From Phytoseiulus persimilis (Eukaryota > Arthropoda > Arachnida > Mesostigmata > Phytoseiidae): a stretch of 64,000 nucleotides of DNA. The notes under the pieces were generated by a model, which did no database searches, was not told the origin of the DNA, and saw only the letters and a list, made by a program, of their open reading frames with translations. Position numbers and translations under genes: made by a program. The stretch lies in assembly GCA_037576195.1 (NCBI GenBank), contig CM075101.1, forward strand, positions 1,674,001 to 1,738,000, read 5' to 3'. Of this stretch, positions 12,365 to 24,200 are shown one piece after another (positions within the stretch are counted from its first letter, which is position 1; each line of letters begins with the position of its first letter).

Positions 12365-15300
12365 ATGGCCTTGGAGGTTGGTTTGCGGGTCGTCCGAGGA
12401 CCTGATTGGAAATGGGGAGCTCAAGATGACGGAGAGGGCCACGTTGGAACCGTGGTTGAAATAGGAAAGGTCAGCAACTGCTCGAACCGTATCCCGTGAA
12501 TACTTTCCATGAGAAATCAATCAAACGGTGAAGTCTCAAACTAGAGCGAACCGATTTCCGGGTGCCAAAGTCACGGCTTCTGGCAATGTTTTCAGGCTGG
12601 GAATCCTCATTCCCCGGAGAAAACGGTGGTCGTCCAGTGGGATTCTGGGAGCCGAACGAATTACAGGGCTGGATATCAGAAAGCCTATGATTTGAGAGTC
12701 CTGGACAACGCTCCTACCGGTGAGTGATTGCTCTATGTTCAGGGCGAAATCGGAACGCGTGCAGTGCTCACATACTTGCTCGATGTTTCCAGGTGTGAAG
12801 CATCCAAACATTGTCTGCAACGCGTGCCACAGGCAAGGCATAGCGGGCGTGCGTTGGAAATGCGCTCGGTGTTACGACTTCGATCTTTGCTCAGCGTGCT
12901 ATCACAGCGATGAGCATGACCTGAGCCATTCGTTCGTCCGTTTCGAAACAGCGAACTCCGAAGGTATTCCTGTCGCGTGTCGGCAAGGGAAGCCGAAACT
13001 CCAGGCGCGAGGCATATTCCTCGGAGCGCAAGTTGTTCGGGGTCACGACTGGGACTGGGGAAACCAGGATGGCGGAGACGGAAAAGTGGGAGAAATCCTC
13101 AACGTGATGGGTGAGCATCTCTCGAAGAGTCAGTTTTCCTGTTCGGACTCGCTCGGAAACTCTGCTGGAGCCGCAGTTTCTCTGATCATGGTTTTCTGTC
13201 CGTAGATTGGGAGCAAGAGTCCGGTCGTAGCGTTGCCAACGTCACGTGGTCTTCTGGTTCGATGAACATCTACCGAGTGGGACACAAAGGCAAGATGGAT
13301 CTGAGATACGTCCAGGACGCCCCGGGTGGTTACTACTACAGGGATCACTTGCCCGTTTTGGGTATAACGCCGGCACAGACTGAAATCGCCGGTCCGTCTC
13401 AGGCGGCTTCGAGAGAGCCGTCTCGTTTCTCGGTCGGGGACCACGTGAAAATTCTCCAAGACATCGATATTCTCAAAGTGCTGCAGGACGGCCATGGCGG
13501 CTGGAACCCGAGAATGTCGGAGACGATCGGAAAAGTCGGGAAAGTTCATCGAGTCACTGAGCGGGGTGATATTCGAGTCCAGTTCGATGGACAGAACAAC
13601 AGATGGACGTTCAATCCGGATGCGTTGATAAAGTGCATCGTCTTCAACGTGGGCGACATGGTTCGCGTCATCGACGATCTGAAGCATTTCAAAGAGCTTC
13701 AGGACGGCCACGGTGAATACGTCGAAAACATGAAACCCGCCCTGGGCAAGCTCGGCAAAGTCATCAAAATCTATACCGACGGTGACCTACGGGTGAGTAT
13801 CGCGTTCGAGTTCGAACGCCCACGCGACGGCTGCGAAATCCCGATCGCCCAGCAACCGGTGCCAAAAAAATTACTGAAGAGATTTCGTCTCCAGGTGATT
13901 GTCGACGGCACCACGTGGACCTTGAACCCGATGTGCCTCATTCCTGTACCGGGTTCGCAAACTGAGCTCAACAACACAATGAATGCGAATACTCGCGAAG
14001 AGCACGCCAATCCACTGCTCAGTCACTTTTTAACGACCAGCACAGGTGAGCGGAGATTCGATCTGTCAGCGATGAACAGTCGCCGCCTTCTCGACGAGAA
14101 TCCCCTCTAATCTCCGACGAATCTCCTCGTCTAGCTTCCAATGTGGCGGTGTCGGGGTCAGCCATTCCCGCTTCCGGGGGCACGGTTGCCTCTGTCGCCT
14201 TCCAGCATGAGAGGCTCGTTCGGGACGCCGCCCTGGGCCAGTTCGAAGCCGTCCTCGAGTATCTCTCCATACATCCCGATCGAGTCAATTTGAAAAGTTC
14301 CTCAAAAACAGCCCTGCAAGTAGCGTGTCACCAGGGACATCACAACATAGTGGACATTCTGTTACGGTGAGTGCGATCATTTCGCTTTCGACCACCTTCG
14401 TGATGAGACCGCCTTCACGCCAATCAACCCTCTCTAACGTGCTGTATCGCCGCAGGTCCAAAGCAAACCTAGAAGCGCACGACGAAGACGGCGACACCGC
14501 TCTACACTACGCCGCGTTCGGGAACCAACCAAAAGTCATCGAGACTCTGTTAGCATCTGGCGCCAACATAAACGCTCAGAACAGAACAAAGTGCACCCCG
14601 CTGCACGTAGCCGTGAACAAACAGTATTTGGACTGCGTCAAGATATTGTTGCGTCCTCAGTCGCACTCAGTTCACGCTCTCGATATCAATATCCAAGACT
14701 CGTACGGAGACACAGCGCTGCACGATTCCATAAGCAAAGAATCTGTCAGCATCACCGACTTACTAATCGGCGTTCCTAGCGTGGACTTCAGTCTACGCAA
14801 CGAGCGAGGTTTCAACGTGCTGCACCACGCGGCTCTGAAAGGCAACGCGTTCGCTGTCGAGAAACTTTTGGCTCGGACGAGGCAGCTGGTCGACATAAAG
14901 AAAGAAGATGGATTTGCCGCGCTGCACCTCGCGGCGCTCAACGGGCATTTCACCGTAGTGGACCTCCTGTTGGAAGTCGGTCGCTGCGATCCTGACATCA
15001 GGAACAACAGGTTAGTTTGAGCTGATGAACGCCGCGCGCCATCTTGGGTCTACTCCGAGCTGAGCTCACTGAAAACTTTCCAGACAACAAACCCCCCTCT
15101 TGCTCGCTGTGTCTCAAGGTCACGAGGCTATTGTTGAACGTTTACTGAAATCGGGAGCGGGCGTCAACGTACAAGACGAAGACGGAGACACTCCTCTGCA
15201 CGTGGCACTGATTAAACGGTCCGCTCTCCGGGGCACCGAGCTTGTGGAAACTTCGGACGCCCCTGGAATGGCTCAAATCCTCGCTACGCTGGCAACGTCG

Positions 15301-16179
15301 ACACTCGATGCTGCCGAAGATAAAGGTCTCCTCATCGCTTGTTATCTGGCAAAGTAAGCTTCTCGAGTTGCTCGAAAATCTCGACACACCTTCTCGCGAT
15401 ATCTGCCCAGAACTCGAGGAGGAATCTAACCGCCTCACTTCCAGGGAGGGATCAGATCTCCTGAAAGAGAATCATGCGAAGAGAACGCCGTTGTCCTTGG
15501 CCGGCTCGAGCGAAGTCGAAGAACTCTTGCGGTACTGGGCCGCGAACAGCGAAATGCAGCCAGTATCGCCCTCGTCGGGTGGGTGTTCCTCGTCACTCGA
15601 TAGCGCTCGAGGCTCTATGATTTCGAACCGAGTACTCCACAGAAAGATCCCCCCGTTCACGGTGACTTTAACGTTTTCAGCTCTCTCCGATTCTCTGGAC
15701 GCGCTCCACCTAGACCAAAAGGAGTGCGAAATCTGTCTCGAAGCGCCAGCCGTGGTGAAATTCATGCCTTGCGGGCACTGTGTCACCTGCGAAGAGTGCT
15801 GTGTTCGTATGAAGAAATGCATCACATGTCAACAGATTGTCACTTATAAAACGAACAAGGGCACTGGAGCGGCTATCTCGTCCCGTCAGCGTCAGGGCAG
15901 CTTAGAGAGGTTTGGATGCTAACATCGATTCATAGTTTCTTAACTGATTGGTCCGATGGGATGCTGACAAACTTCTCTTTTACTCGCCGCAGGTTGAGAC
16001 AGTTGGAATCTCGTCTTCAAGAAATGGAGGAAAACTCATCTTGTTCCATCTGCATGGAACGCAAAAGGGACATGGCGTTCCTGTGCGGACACGCCGCATG
16101 CAACAAGTGCGCCACTCCTCTCAGAATATGTCATATGTGCCGCAAACCGATCACGAAACGTATCAGACTCTTCCTGTAG
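12365..16179 (+). CDS. MIB2: E3 ubiquitin-protein ligase Mind bomb 2, 10 exons
   Basis: Exons are 12365-12469, 12596-12719, 12793-13110, 13206-13792, 13895-14045, 14135-14366, 14456-15010, 15084-15353, 15445-15909 and 15993-16179. All phases agree and give 997 residues; human MIB2 has about 1013. Domain order fits the family: a MIB/HERC2 domain (about 1-76), a ZZ zinc finger (about 80-130, with paired C-x2-C and WKCARC), a second MIB/HERC2 domain (about 150-230), MIB repeats (about 245-410), ankyrin repeats (about 445-780), and two RING fingers at about 874-908 and 952-985. Two RINGs fit MIB2, whereas MIB1 has three. MIB proteins ubiquitinate Notch ligands to drive their endocytosis. Inside exon 9, bases 15579-15680 have GTGGGT and TTTTCAG ends, are 102 nt long and stop-free. 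If spliced, the protein has 963 residues. Confidence 0.95.
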
Positions 16180-16781
16180 CTCACGAATAGCGTGCCTGCG
16201 TGTTTGCATGTGAACGAAACATCCAAATAGGCGTCTTAGAACTGCGCACATCTGTTGAGCGTTGGTAGGCGGGGATCGCCCAATGACTCCCGATTCATGC
16301 TCTCCCCATCCGAGGAGCTGACAGCTCATCGGCTTCCAGTCCGAGGGAAACACAGAAATTTGTTAGTTTTGGGAAGCGAGCACCGTTGCTGCTGTGTCCA
16401 CCCGGAGAACCTCTGTGGAACAGTGCCCATAAATTGCAAGAAGAGTTGGGAACTGTTTGGGAAATATTTTGATTTTGTTTGCATTTCAATGTAGCGTTCT
16501 AGAGTTTGGATCTGTATATTTGGGTAAAAACGGGTAGACGTTTCCAAACGGTGGAACTAAGGAGGAGGAGAGAGTTCACCTCTTCACACGATAGAGTTGC
16601 GGATCACTATGCCAGAATGAAAATGAACGAAAGTTGACTGAGGTTGTCTGGTAATAACTTGTAGACGTCTCATGAGATACATCCCAGTTCATTCTCAGTC
16701 ATTGGCGTCGTGACTTGGAGGAAGTTCGACCTGACAAACGCTGGTTGAGCGCTATATGTGTACATAATTGTAATTAAATGA
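16180..16781 (+). other. Probable MIB2 3' UTR
   Basis: About 600 nt lie between the MIB2 stop codon and the next AATAAA. No open frame of note was seen. Assignment as 3' UTR is by position only. Confidence 0.45.
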
Positions 16782-16796
16782 AATAAAATATTTATT
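16782..16796. other. Two-way poly(A) signal (AATAAA on both strands)
   Basis: AATAAA at 16782-16787 on plus is followed by TTTATT at 16791-16796, which is AATAAA on minus. The plus signal suits the end of MIB2. The minus signal could serve a minus-strand transcript from the next interval, but no such gene was identified. Confidence 0.45.
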
Positions 16797-16829
16797 GAGA
16801 GACTGATCACCGCTCCATTCACACCGTCG

Positions 16830-17154
16830 ATGTTGATTACCAATCCGACGCTCTCTTGGACGGAAAACATCAGTTTTTCGTCGGCCCTGGAGTTTCCGAC
16901 GAGGTACGAGCAGGGGCGAATCCGCCGCGATCCGATTCGAGAGAGTTACGCTCCCCAACTCTCGACCTATGAGGCCCGAGTCGAGGGAGCGGCGGCCTTA
17001 GATTCATATCTCCGACGACATATCGGGAGTAGTTTCATTTCCTCCAACGAGAGCTGGAGAACAACTCTTGGCGCCAGCAGAAGAGACTCAAGCTCACACT
17101 CAGCCGACGTCTGCCATAAAATGATGCGAAAAGTATACAGAGAGGTGACGATTC
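16830..17154 (+). other. Possible coding exon, unrecognised
   Basis: A plus-strand frame of about 108 codons opens with ATG and reaches a possible GAG/GTGACG donor. Composition looks protein-like (Arg, Ser and Tyr rich), but no family, repeat or partner exon was found, and it begins only about 40 nt after the presumed MIB2 poly(A) signal. The nearest downstream acceptor (TTCCAG near 17299) does not match in phase. Confidence 0.2.
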
Positions 17155-20100
17155 ATTCGCCGCCCTCGCCCGCCTCCCCCATCGGTGCCGTTTCTCGGTT
17201 GCTTGTCGCCACGTCACGGGAAGAGCTACGGCCCGGCGCCGGCCGTTGGCTCGCGACACGATAGCAAGGACTAACGGAGTTTCTGAGCCTGTATTCCAGG
17301 ACTAGAGGATAAGGCCTCCATTCACCTGCCCTTGAGCAGAGGACAAACTTCGCTGATGATACATACATGAGGTCATTCGTTCCAGCCCCCGTCAAGCACT
17401 GGTCTCCACTTGTCGGGCGGGAGGATTTCACGAAACTCACGGAGAGACTTCCCGCTGGTTTCGTGCAGTCCTCTTGGCGCCCTAGGACGTAATTGTATCG
17501 TGTCACTACAATACATCGACGTGGATGCAGTAAGGTGTAACCAATCGTTGGCATGTAACGTGCAGCCGAGGTTTCGATTTTCCTGCAAATTGTCGGCGCT
17601 GAATTGAGGCGAAGTTCGCTCGGAAGATCCCCATCAGCGCATTTGTTCGACGGTTCAAGTCGAGCGGACCAGCTGTCAAGGGAGGCGTCACGTGGAAACC
17701 CACTCGCGAAAGATGGCTCTCCCCTCGGAATCGACGTTGTCTTGTGGGAAGCCGGGATCGTCAAAAACCGGGATTCTGATCGAAGGTCAAAAGTGAGCTG
17801 GGATGGCAAACCCTGGGATGTGAAGAAAGTTCCTTCATCCCATGAACCACGCCGTCCGATACCCTTCGTCGTTCCCCCATTCCTTCTGCCCTACTGGAAG
17901 CGGTTCGACTCGTCGCCTTCAGTATCGACAACAAGAATTCCTCAGCTCGATTCGAGCGGTTCTCGATTTCTTCTGGCCTGTTCAGAACGATCTTATGATT
18001 CTACTACGGCTTGGGGTTTTCGGAGAGCTCGCGTCCCACTGCCGGCGACTCCCGTGGCTCTTCCCGTTTACGGGATCGAGCAATTTATCGAATGGAAGGG
18101 GGGAAAAGCGACTGCCTGAAAGACTGAAAGGCCGACGATCACATGGACGCGTGAACCGAATGAATATCTGTCGTTCTGGATGCCTGAAGCGTCCCTTGCC
18201 TCGGATCCCTTGCCCTGCGATGATCAATCCATCGACCTCCTCCTCTCATTGTCGTCGACGTTTTCTCTTCGGGAACCCGTCTGTTCGAAACGGCGCCGGG
18301 TCTTCGACCGACCGACTGAGCGACCGTCAGAGCAAACGAACGAACAAGCCAACCAACCAGCAAGCGAGCGGGCGAACGACTGAGAGCCGCCCTGTCGCTG
18401 CTTTTATCAAACGACGATTTTGGGGAGGTATAGCCGCAGACGAGTCGTCTGTCTGCTTCCTTGCTTGCCGCCATCTGTAAGAAGAAAGTGGCTAACAACA
18501 CCAGTGGCACCTCCTCGGTTAGGGTGGTCTCCGTGTAGGATTTGTGCTCTCAGTGCTGGATATTGTTTGATGAACCGTTCATGTGCTCCTCGTGTACTTC
18601 GGATGACGAACATCAGCTGTGTACTCGCCGGAAGAGCGCTCTCGCCAGAAATTGAATGAATGTTCGACAACGATGCGGAGCCGTCAAGTTGACCCCCGGT
18701 TCGGGCCATTCCAATTGACGTAAGATGAGTCCTGATACTGGATTAGTGCTTTCGGAAACAGTCGATCACGGCGATTAGTTACTGACCATCGGACATGATC
18801 GCGAGTCGTTTTTTTGGTGCAATGCTTGCGGCGTTCTGCCCGACCTCTTCTGCGCCAGGCGCGCTCTGCTCAGGCTGGACAACAATCAGCTGAACTGAGG
18901 AACGACAATCAGAGAGTCTTCGGCCTTCTTCCAGAAGCATCTCTCAGTTTTCGACTTTTCTGATCGTTTGTGACATATCGAAAGAGCCAAACCAATCGAA
19001 ACCCTGGACACGATTCACAACAGATCATCACCGCGCTTACCGAGCTCCTGGCTGTTCGAACCGAACGCCCGTGATGCGTCCTTTGCCGGACATTCTATGC
19101 CTCCGAACCTCAGATAGGACAGCTTGATCCCGGGCCGCCTCAATAGCTCCAAGCGATGGTACGGGGCTTCGGATGGCCGGGCTGATTTTCGTAGGATTCG
19201 CTGGAGAACTCATGAGGGAATCTGAACTCATCAGAAAAGAGAGAAAAAGCATGTTCAGAGCAACACGTTCAGCATGTGCAATGGGAATTCGTTTGCCTCG
19301 ACGAAATTATATCTGAGGGAGATCTCCATCACCGAGCCTCTCTCTATCCATAGCCGATAGCATCACGAATTCTTCGCGAAAAGTGCGCGTTCTCCTGCAT
19401 AGAACCGTGTCTGGTTCCGATCGTGGTCACTATAAGCTCCTGGCTCTAGTGGGGAGATCAAGACCTGGGCGGCATACGCCGAGTTGGATTTTTAGCCTTG
19501 CGTTGAAGTTGGATCTGGTCAAATTGCTGCTGACTGGCCGAGCTGCTCAGAAGCCGATCGACCGCACGGCCGACCGTCGCAGCGATTGGCCGCCCGCCGT
19601 CCCGCGATGCGGCTAACGACGGGTCACTTCCGTCTCAGATGCCCCCGTGCGACCGTACCTTCCTGAATTCCAGCTTGTTTCCCGCAAAGAAGAATGTGCC
19701 CAGTGATTATTAGTCATTGACGCTGGGCCCCGATTTTGAATCCGTGTTTCGGTTCCGCGCTGACGATCACCGCCTTGCGGAGGCCGGGGCGATTTCATTA
19801 TTTTTTGTTCTTTTCCATCCGTCGTCTGGAAAATTGTCGCCGTCACGACCAACAATCATCGGAGAAAAGCTCAAGTGTCCGAGGCTCTCGCCTCGGGCCA
19901 GACGACTGAACGTTGGCCATAGGTCTACGGAGTATCCGATGGGAAAAAATGAGCGAACGCATCGCTCAGAAACTTAGTGTAACTGGTTACACGTTTCGTC
20001 GTGGATCGTCGTTGATGAGGTGATGCTGTCGATGCGGCGGCGGTGGCGGCAATAACAAGAAGCCGACCTGAAGATGGGGCCCGCGGTTGGCCATCGAATA

Positions 20101-21246
20101 CATGCCAGCAGGCAACGAGCGAAAATTCTTTCTGACTGCGTTTTGCCGAACACCAGAAAATCCTTCGAGAATCCTCAGCTTTTCGCCGGTCATACCAAGC
20201 TGATCGCTAACCTGATATCGAATGCTCTTGCGTGGCATATCTCCACGAGACGAACCGCCATCGTGTGGAACTTCGTCTCGAGCTTCGGAATGTAGAAATC
20301 GCGACGGGAAAGCCATGCTCCAACCTTCGTCGCTCGTCGCCGCCGCTATCGTCTCTGTACTTCCCGAAAGGGAATTTCGACCAGTTCACCTGGGAACGGG
20401 ATTCAAGGAGTTCCAAAGCGATTATGCGGTTCGACTTGTTTGCGCCTTCTGTTGGAACAAGGTCAGCAAGTTGCTGAGAGGTGGTCACTACTCCGCTATG
20501 CGCTGAAGATGCGATTGTTCAGTTCTGGATGAATTGTAAATCATGTCTCAGAATAACCCATTTGACCCACCACAGAGCTTGCTCAGATTCAGAATGTGGA
20601 AGAGCGCTGCAAACGCACCGACAGAACTGGAGCATGGTTACATCGGACGCCGTTATCGCTACGGGACAGTGTGCTTCCGCTGTTTGTTCATCGATTTCTT
20701 GCTCGCTTGAAACGGGAGGCGGCTCAGGCGTTCAGGCTCTCTCTTTCCTGAAGGACTATCAGACCACCGGCTGAGGATTCGGCCTCCGTCCTTCAAGGAG
20801 TATTCGTTCCCTCTTGAGCGCCAGTCGGAGAGCAGACGCCGTTCCGACGGGACATCTCGAAGCGAGGCGGGCTGGAACGTCCGGCTAGAAGATCGCATCC
20901 ACCGAAGTTCGTCGAAGCTGCTCAGCGAGCTGGCGAACCATCGGCAGGGAGCATGCAAAATTCGTCTTTATCGATGACTTCGATCTTCGTGTGGGTTCTC
21001 GCAAAGTTCCTTGTGGAAAACACTCTGTCCCCGATTCCCCGAGCGGCTGTGTCGGAAGCAGAAATGTGACTTCATGTGGATTCGTCATGGGATTCTGCTT
21101 CGTCCATACAGGAGTCCTCTTCGAGAAGATCCTCCCGAATCAATGGGCGGAATGACCGAGTTTTCCCGATGGGGCGGCAATCGAATACGTGATGGGAGGT
21201 TTCCGCTCGTGGGTTTGTTGTCATTTACTGAAGTGTTAATTTGCAG
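17155..21246. other. Gene-poor stretch upstream of filamin
   Basis: No conserved domain was seen. In particular there is no calponin-homology domain that could be the missing actin-binding end of the filamin gene. A low-complexity run of GAGC/GAAC/CAAC words lies at about 18300-18385. A protein-like plus frame at about 20780-20975 (Arg/Ser-rich) could be an upstream filamin-gene exon but could not be linked. The segment may be 5' UTR, promoter or intron. Confidence 0.35.
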
Positions 21247-24200
21247 ATTCAGCAGGTGTTCGCGATGACAATAGAGAAGTCCGAGCGGAATCGAGCGCAG
21301 AAAATGATTCCTCCCCATCCGAGTCTCGTGGATTTCCACCAGTTGCGAATGTTTCCTGTGAGACAGTTGCAAGTGGTGCAAGTGGTTGTACCACCAGGAG
21401 TCTCCGCAGATCACATCCAGGTGCTGCTGGTTCACGTCGGTGAGTAATTCGGCGTGCTTTTCGATTCGCGAGAAGAGCGTTCGTTCGCTCGTCCGTTTAT
21501 TTGCTCAACAATCGACGTTTTTATGATTCTGCAGCGAGTGACAATCAAGTTGCTGTGCCAGCGACGCTGGAGAAGAAGTCCCCCTCGTTGTACCTGATCC
21601 AATTCGAGGTCGAGCAGGCCGGCAACTACGCGCTTGACGTCGCTGTCTCAGGACGACGTCTGATGGACTGTCCCGTCGCTTGCAAGGCCTACGACGCTTC
21701 GCGGATACAGCTAACTCAAGTTCCTCAGACCGCCGAAGTCGGCAGAGCTGTTCAATTCCACGGTGAGGCTTCTCATCAGCCCGCCGAATTAAACCCGCAC
21801 ACAACCGATCCAGACCGATCCGAATATGAAAAATAAGATTTAAAAAAAAGACGGGGTCGTCAGTGTGATTATTTTTGGACAACAAGGGTAGGTGGGCTCG
21901 CTGACCAGCCGCTCAACGGAGAGATTTCCCTTTCAGTGGATGCTTCCAGAGCAGGCGAAGGACAGTTGGAAATTTCCATCAATAAGGGCGAAGTGGCGAA
22001 TAAGGTCGAAGTCCTCTCGTCTGGCAAGTGTATTGTCTCGTTTATACCAGAGAAGCCGATCACTCACACTGTGGAAATAAGGTGAGCGCGCTGAATGAGC
22101 GGAATCAGCAACGAGTCGAGATGGAAAACGGATTCGCATTGAAATCGTGAACACTGTGCTCACTGTGGCCTTGAATCTGACTCACAGTTCAGAAGCTCGC
22201 TTGGCTCGTTCCAGGTTCAACGGGGATCTTGTGCCGGGCTGTCCGTTGAACATTCGAGCGACCGAATCGACAGCCAACTACAGCGTAGATCTTTCGAAAC
22301 TCGATCTGGTTCCCCTCAACCAACCGGTTTTGTTTCCCATCCGGATCCCGAGGGGTCGTCGAGAGCTCATACGAGTTATGGTGCTGTCTCCCAAAAACAA
22401 TAGCGTCCCAGTGTCGCTGAAGGCCGCTCACGAAGACCCCGACGTCGTGATGGTCGAGTTCACACCGAAGGTCGTCGGGGACCATTTGGTAAATGTCGAG
22501 TACAACGGGAAGAGTCTCGACGGTGTGCCGTTCCCGCTCAAGTGTTTCGGCGCTGAGCTGGTCGCTGTCACCAATGTATCGAAATGCGCTGTCGGGGGAA
22601 CTGTCGAGTTCATCGGTGAGTTTATCAGCGATCGGGGTTTCGTTTTCAGCTTTCTTCTGGGTTACGCCTGGTGGAGCGCTTTTCAGCCAGAAGGAAACCG
22701 TGATGCGTTTTGAACTGAATTCTGTTGTAGCTCATTAGTAATTAGTGTCACACAGGGAGGGTTGACTTTTTTTTTCTGGCAAGTTCAGAGACAATAGCGA
22801 GGGTCGGGTACCGGCTCGAAACGTTGTCGGTGGCGCTGTCACTTGACAGCGCTTGACCGCGGATGCTCAACAACTCGGTGTTTTCTTTCTGCAGTCGACG
22901 CCAGCTCGTCGGGTGAAGGCAATCTCGAAATAACCGTAACCGCCAACGACGATCTCAACGTGCCAACGCAGGTCCGACCGTTCGGAGGTGCCAAGTTCGC
23001 TGTGTGTTTCGTTCCGCAACAAGTCTGCCCTCATCTGATCGGCATAACTTTCAATGGAATCCATGTACCGGGTGAGTTGTTGACAGCTTCCCAGAGCGGT
23101 GGGGCCCGCCTTCAGTGACGCGCCACAAGAGCGTCCCATCCGAGGGTTGATCGGTCAATCTGAAAGCGTTCCCGCCGCGAAACTATCCGGAACGCTGTGT
23201 CTATCCGCGAACTAGTCTGCCAGTTTCCAAGATTGAGATCTTCGATGGAGCCCGCGATCGGTGTGGGCTTGCCGAGGAGAGCGTTGCTCACGGTGAACGC
23301 CGGCTTTTGCAATATCCAGCTTCGAATCGTTGGGTGACTGTCCGTTTGAATTTCCAGGATCTCCATTCACCGTGAAAGTGACGGACGCTCTCTTGGATGT
23401 AGTGGAAGTCAATGCGATGAGCGATATTTTGAGCTGCGCTGTCAACAAGCCAGCGAGATTGGTAAGCGCTTCCTCCAAAGAGTTCATGCTGACAGTCTTC
23501 GGCCGACGATGGCATGAAGCTCACCTGCAACGGAGTTCAGTGCTCAATCGGAGATCCCGATTTCAGAACTTGAGAGGCAACGTCTCTCCACAACAGCTGT
23601 ATGCCAGAATAACGAATCCTGAAGGTAGCGTGGTACCGTTCACTCTCCGAGATGTCAACTCTGGAGGGCAAATGGGGGTCGAGTTCACTCCCGCAGTCGT
23701 CGGTGAGTCTTCCAGACACCCGGAGCTCAGAGGGGAGGGGGCAGCGACACACATCGGCGGATGCATGCGCATGCGTCCGGCATTTTTCATTGAGATGCTC
23801 CCATTCGCAGGTGAGTATCGCATTGAGGTGCGGTACATGGACCAACCGCTGGCGGGAAGTCCGTTCATCTTCAAAATTTATGATGTCTCGAAGATTCAAG
23901 TGACCCAGGTACCGAAACAGATCACCGTCGGCAGTAACGCATCGTTTCTGGGTGAGTCCTAGCCCGGCGATCTACCCTGATGATCTAACGGAATCGGGTG
24001 ACAGGCTGGAGCGATAACCAACAGTTCCATACCCCCAGTGGAGACTGCTGGAGCAGGACCAGGCAATCTCGAGGTCATGGTCAATAAGGGCAGGGTAGCG
24101 ACAACGCCACAGGCGCAAAGTATTTCGCTCTACGCCATTCACTTCACGCCACAAGAAGCGACTCTCCACGAAATCGAAGTGAAATTCAACGGAGAACACG

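Noticed and set aside
13130-13711. 193-codon open frame on minus
   Set aside because: It is the antisense shadow of the MIB2 exon coding the second MIB/HERC2 and repeat domains.
17155-21246. Search for filamin CH domains in upstream frames
   Set aside because: No calponin-homology motif was found in any frame; short Ser/Arg-rich frames there do not fit.
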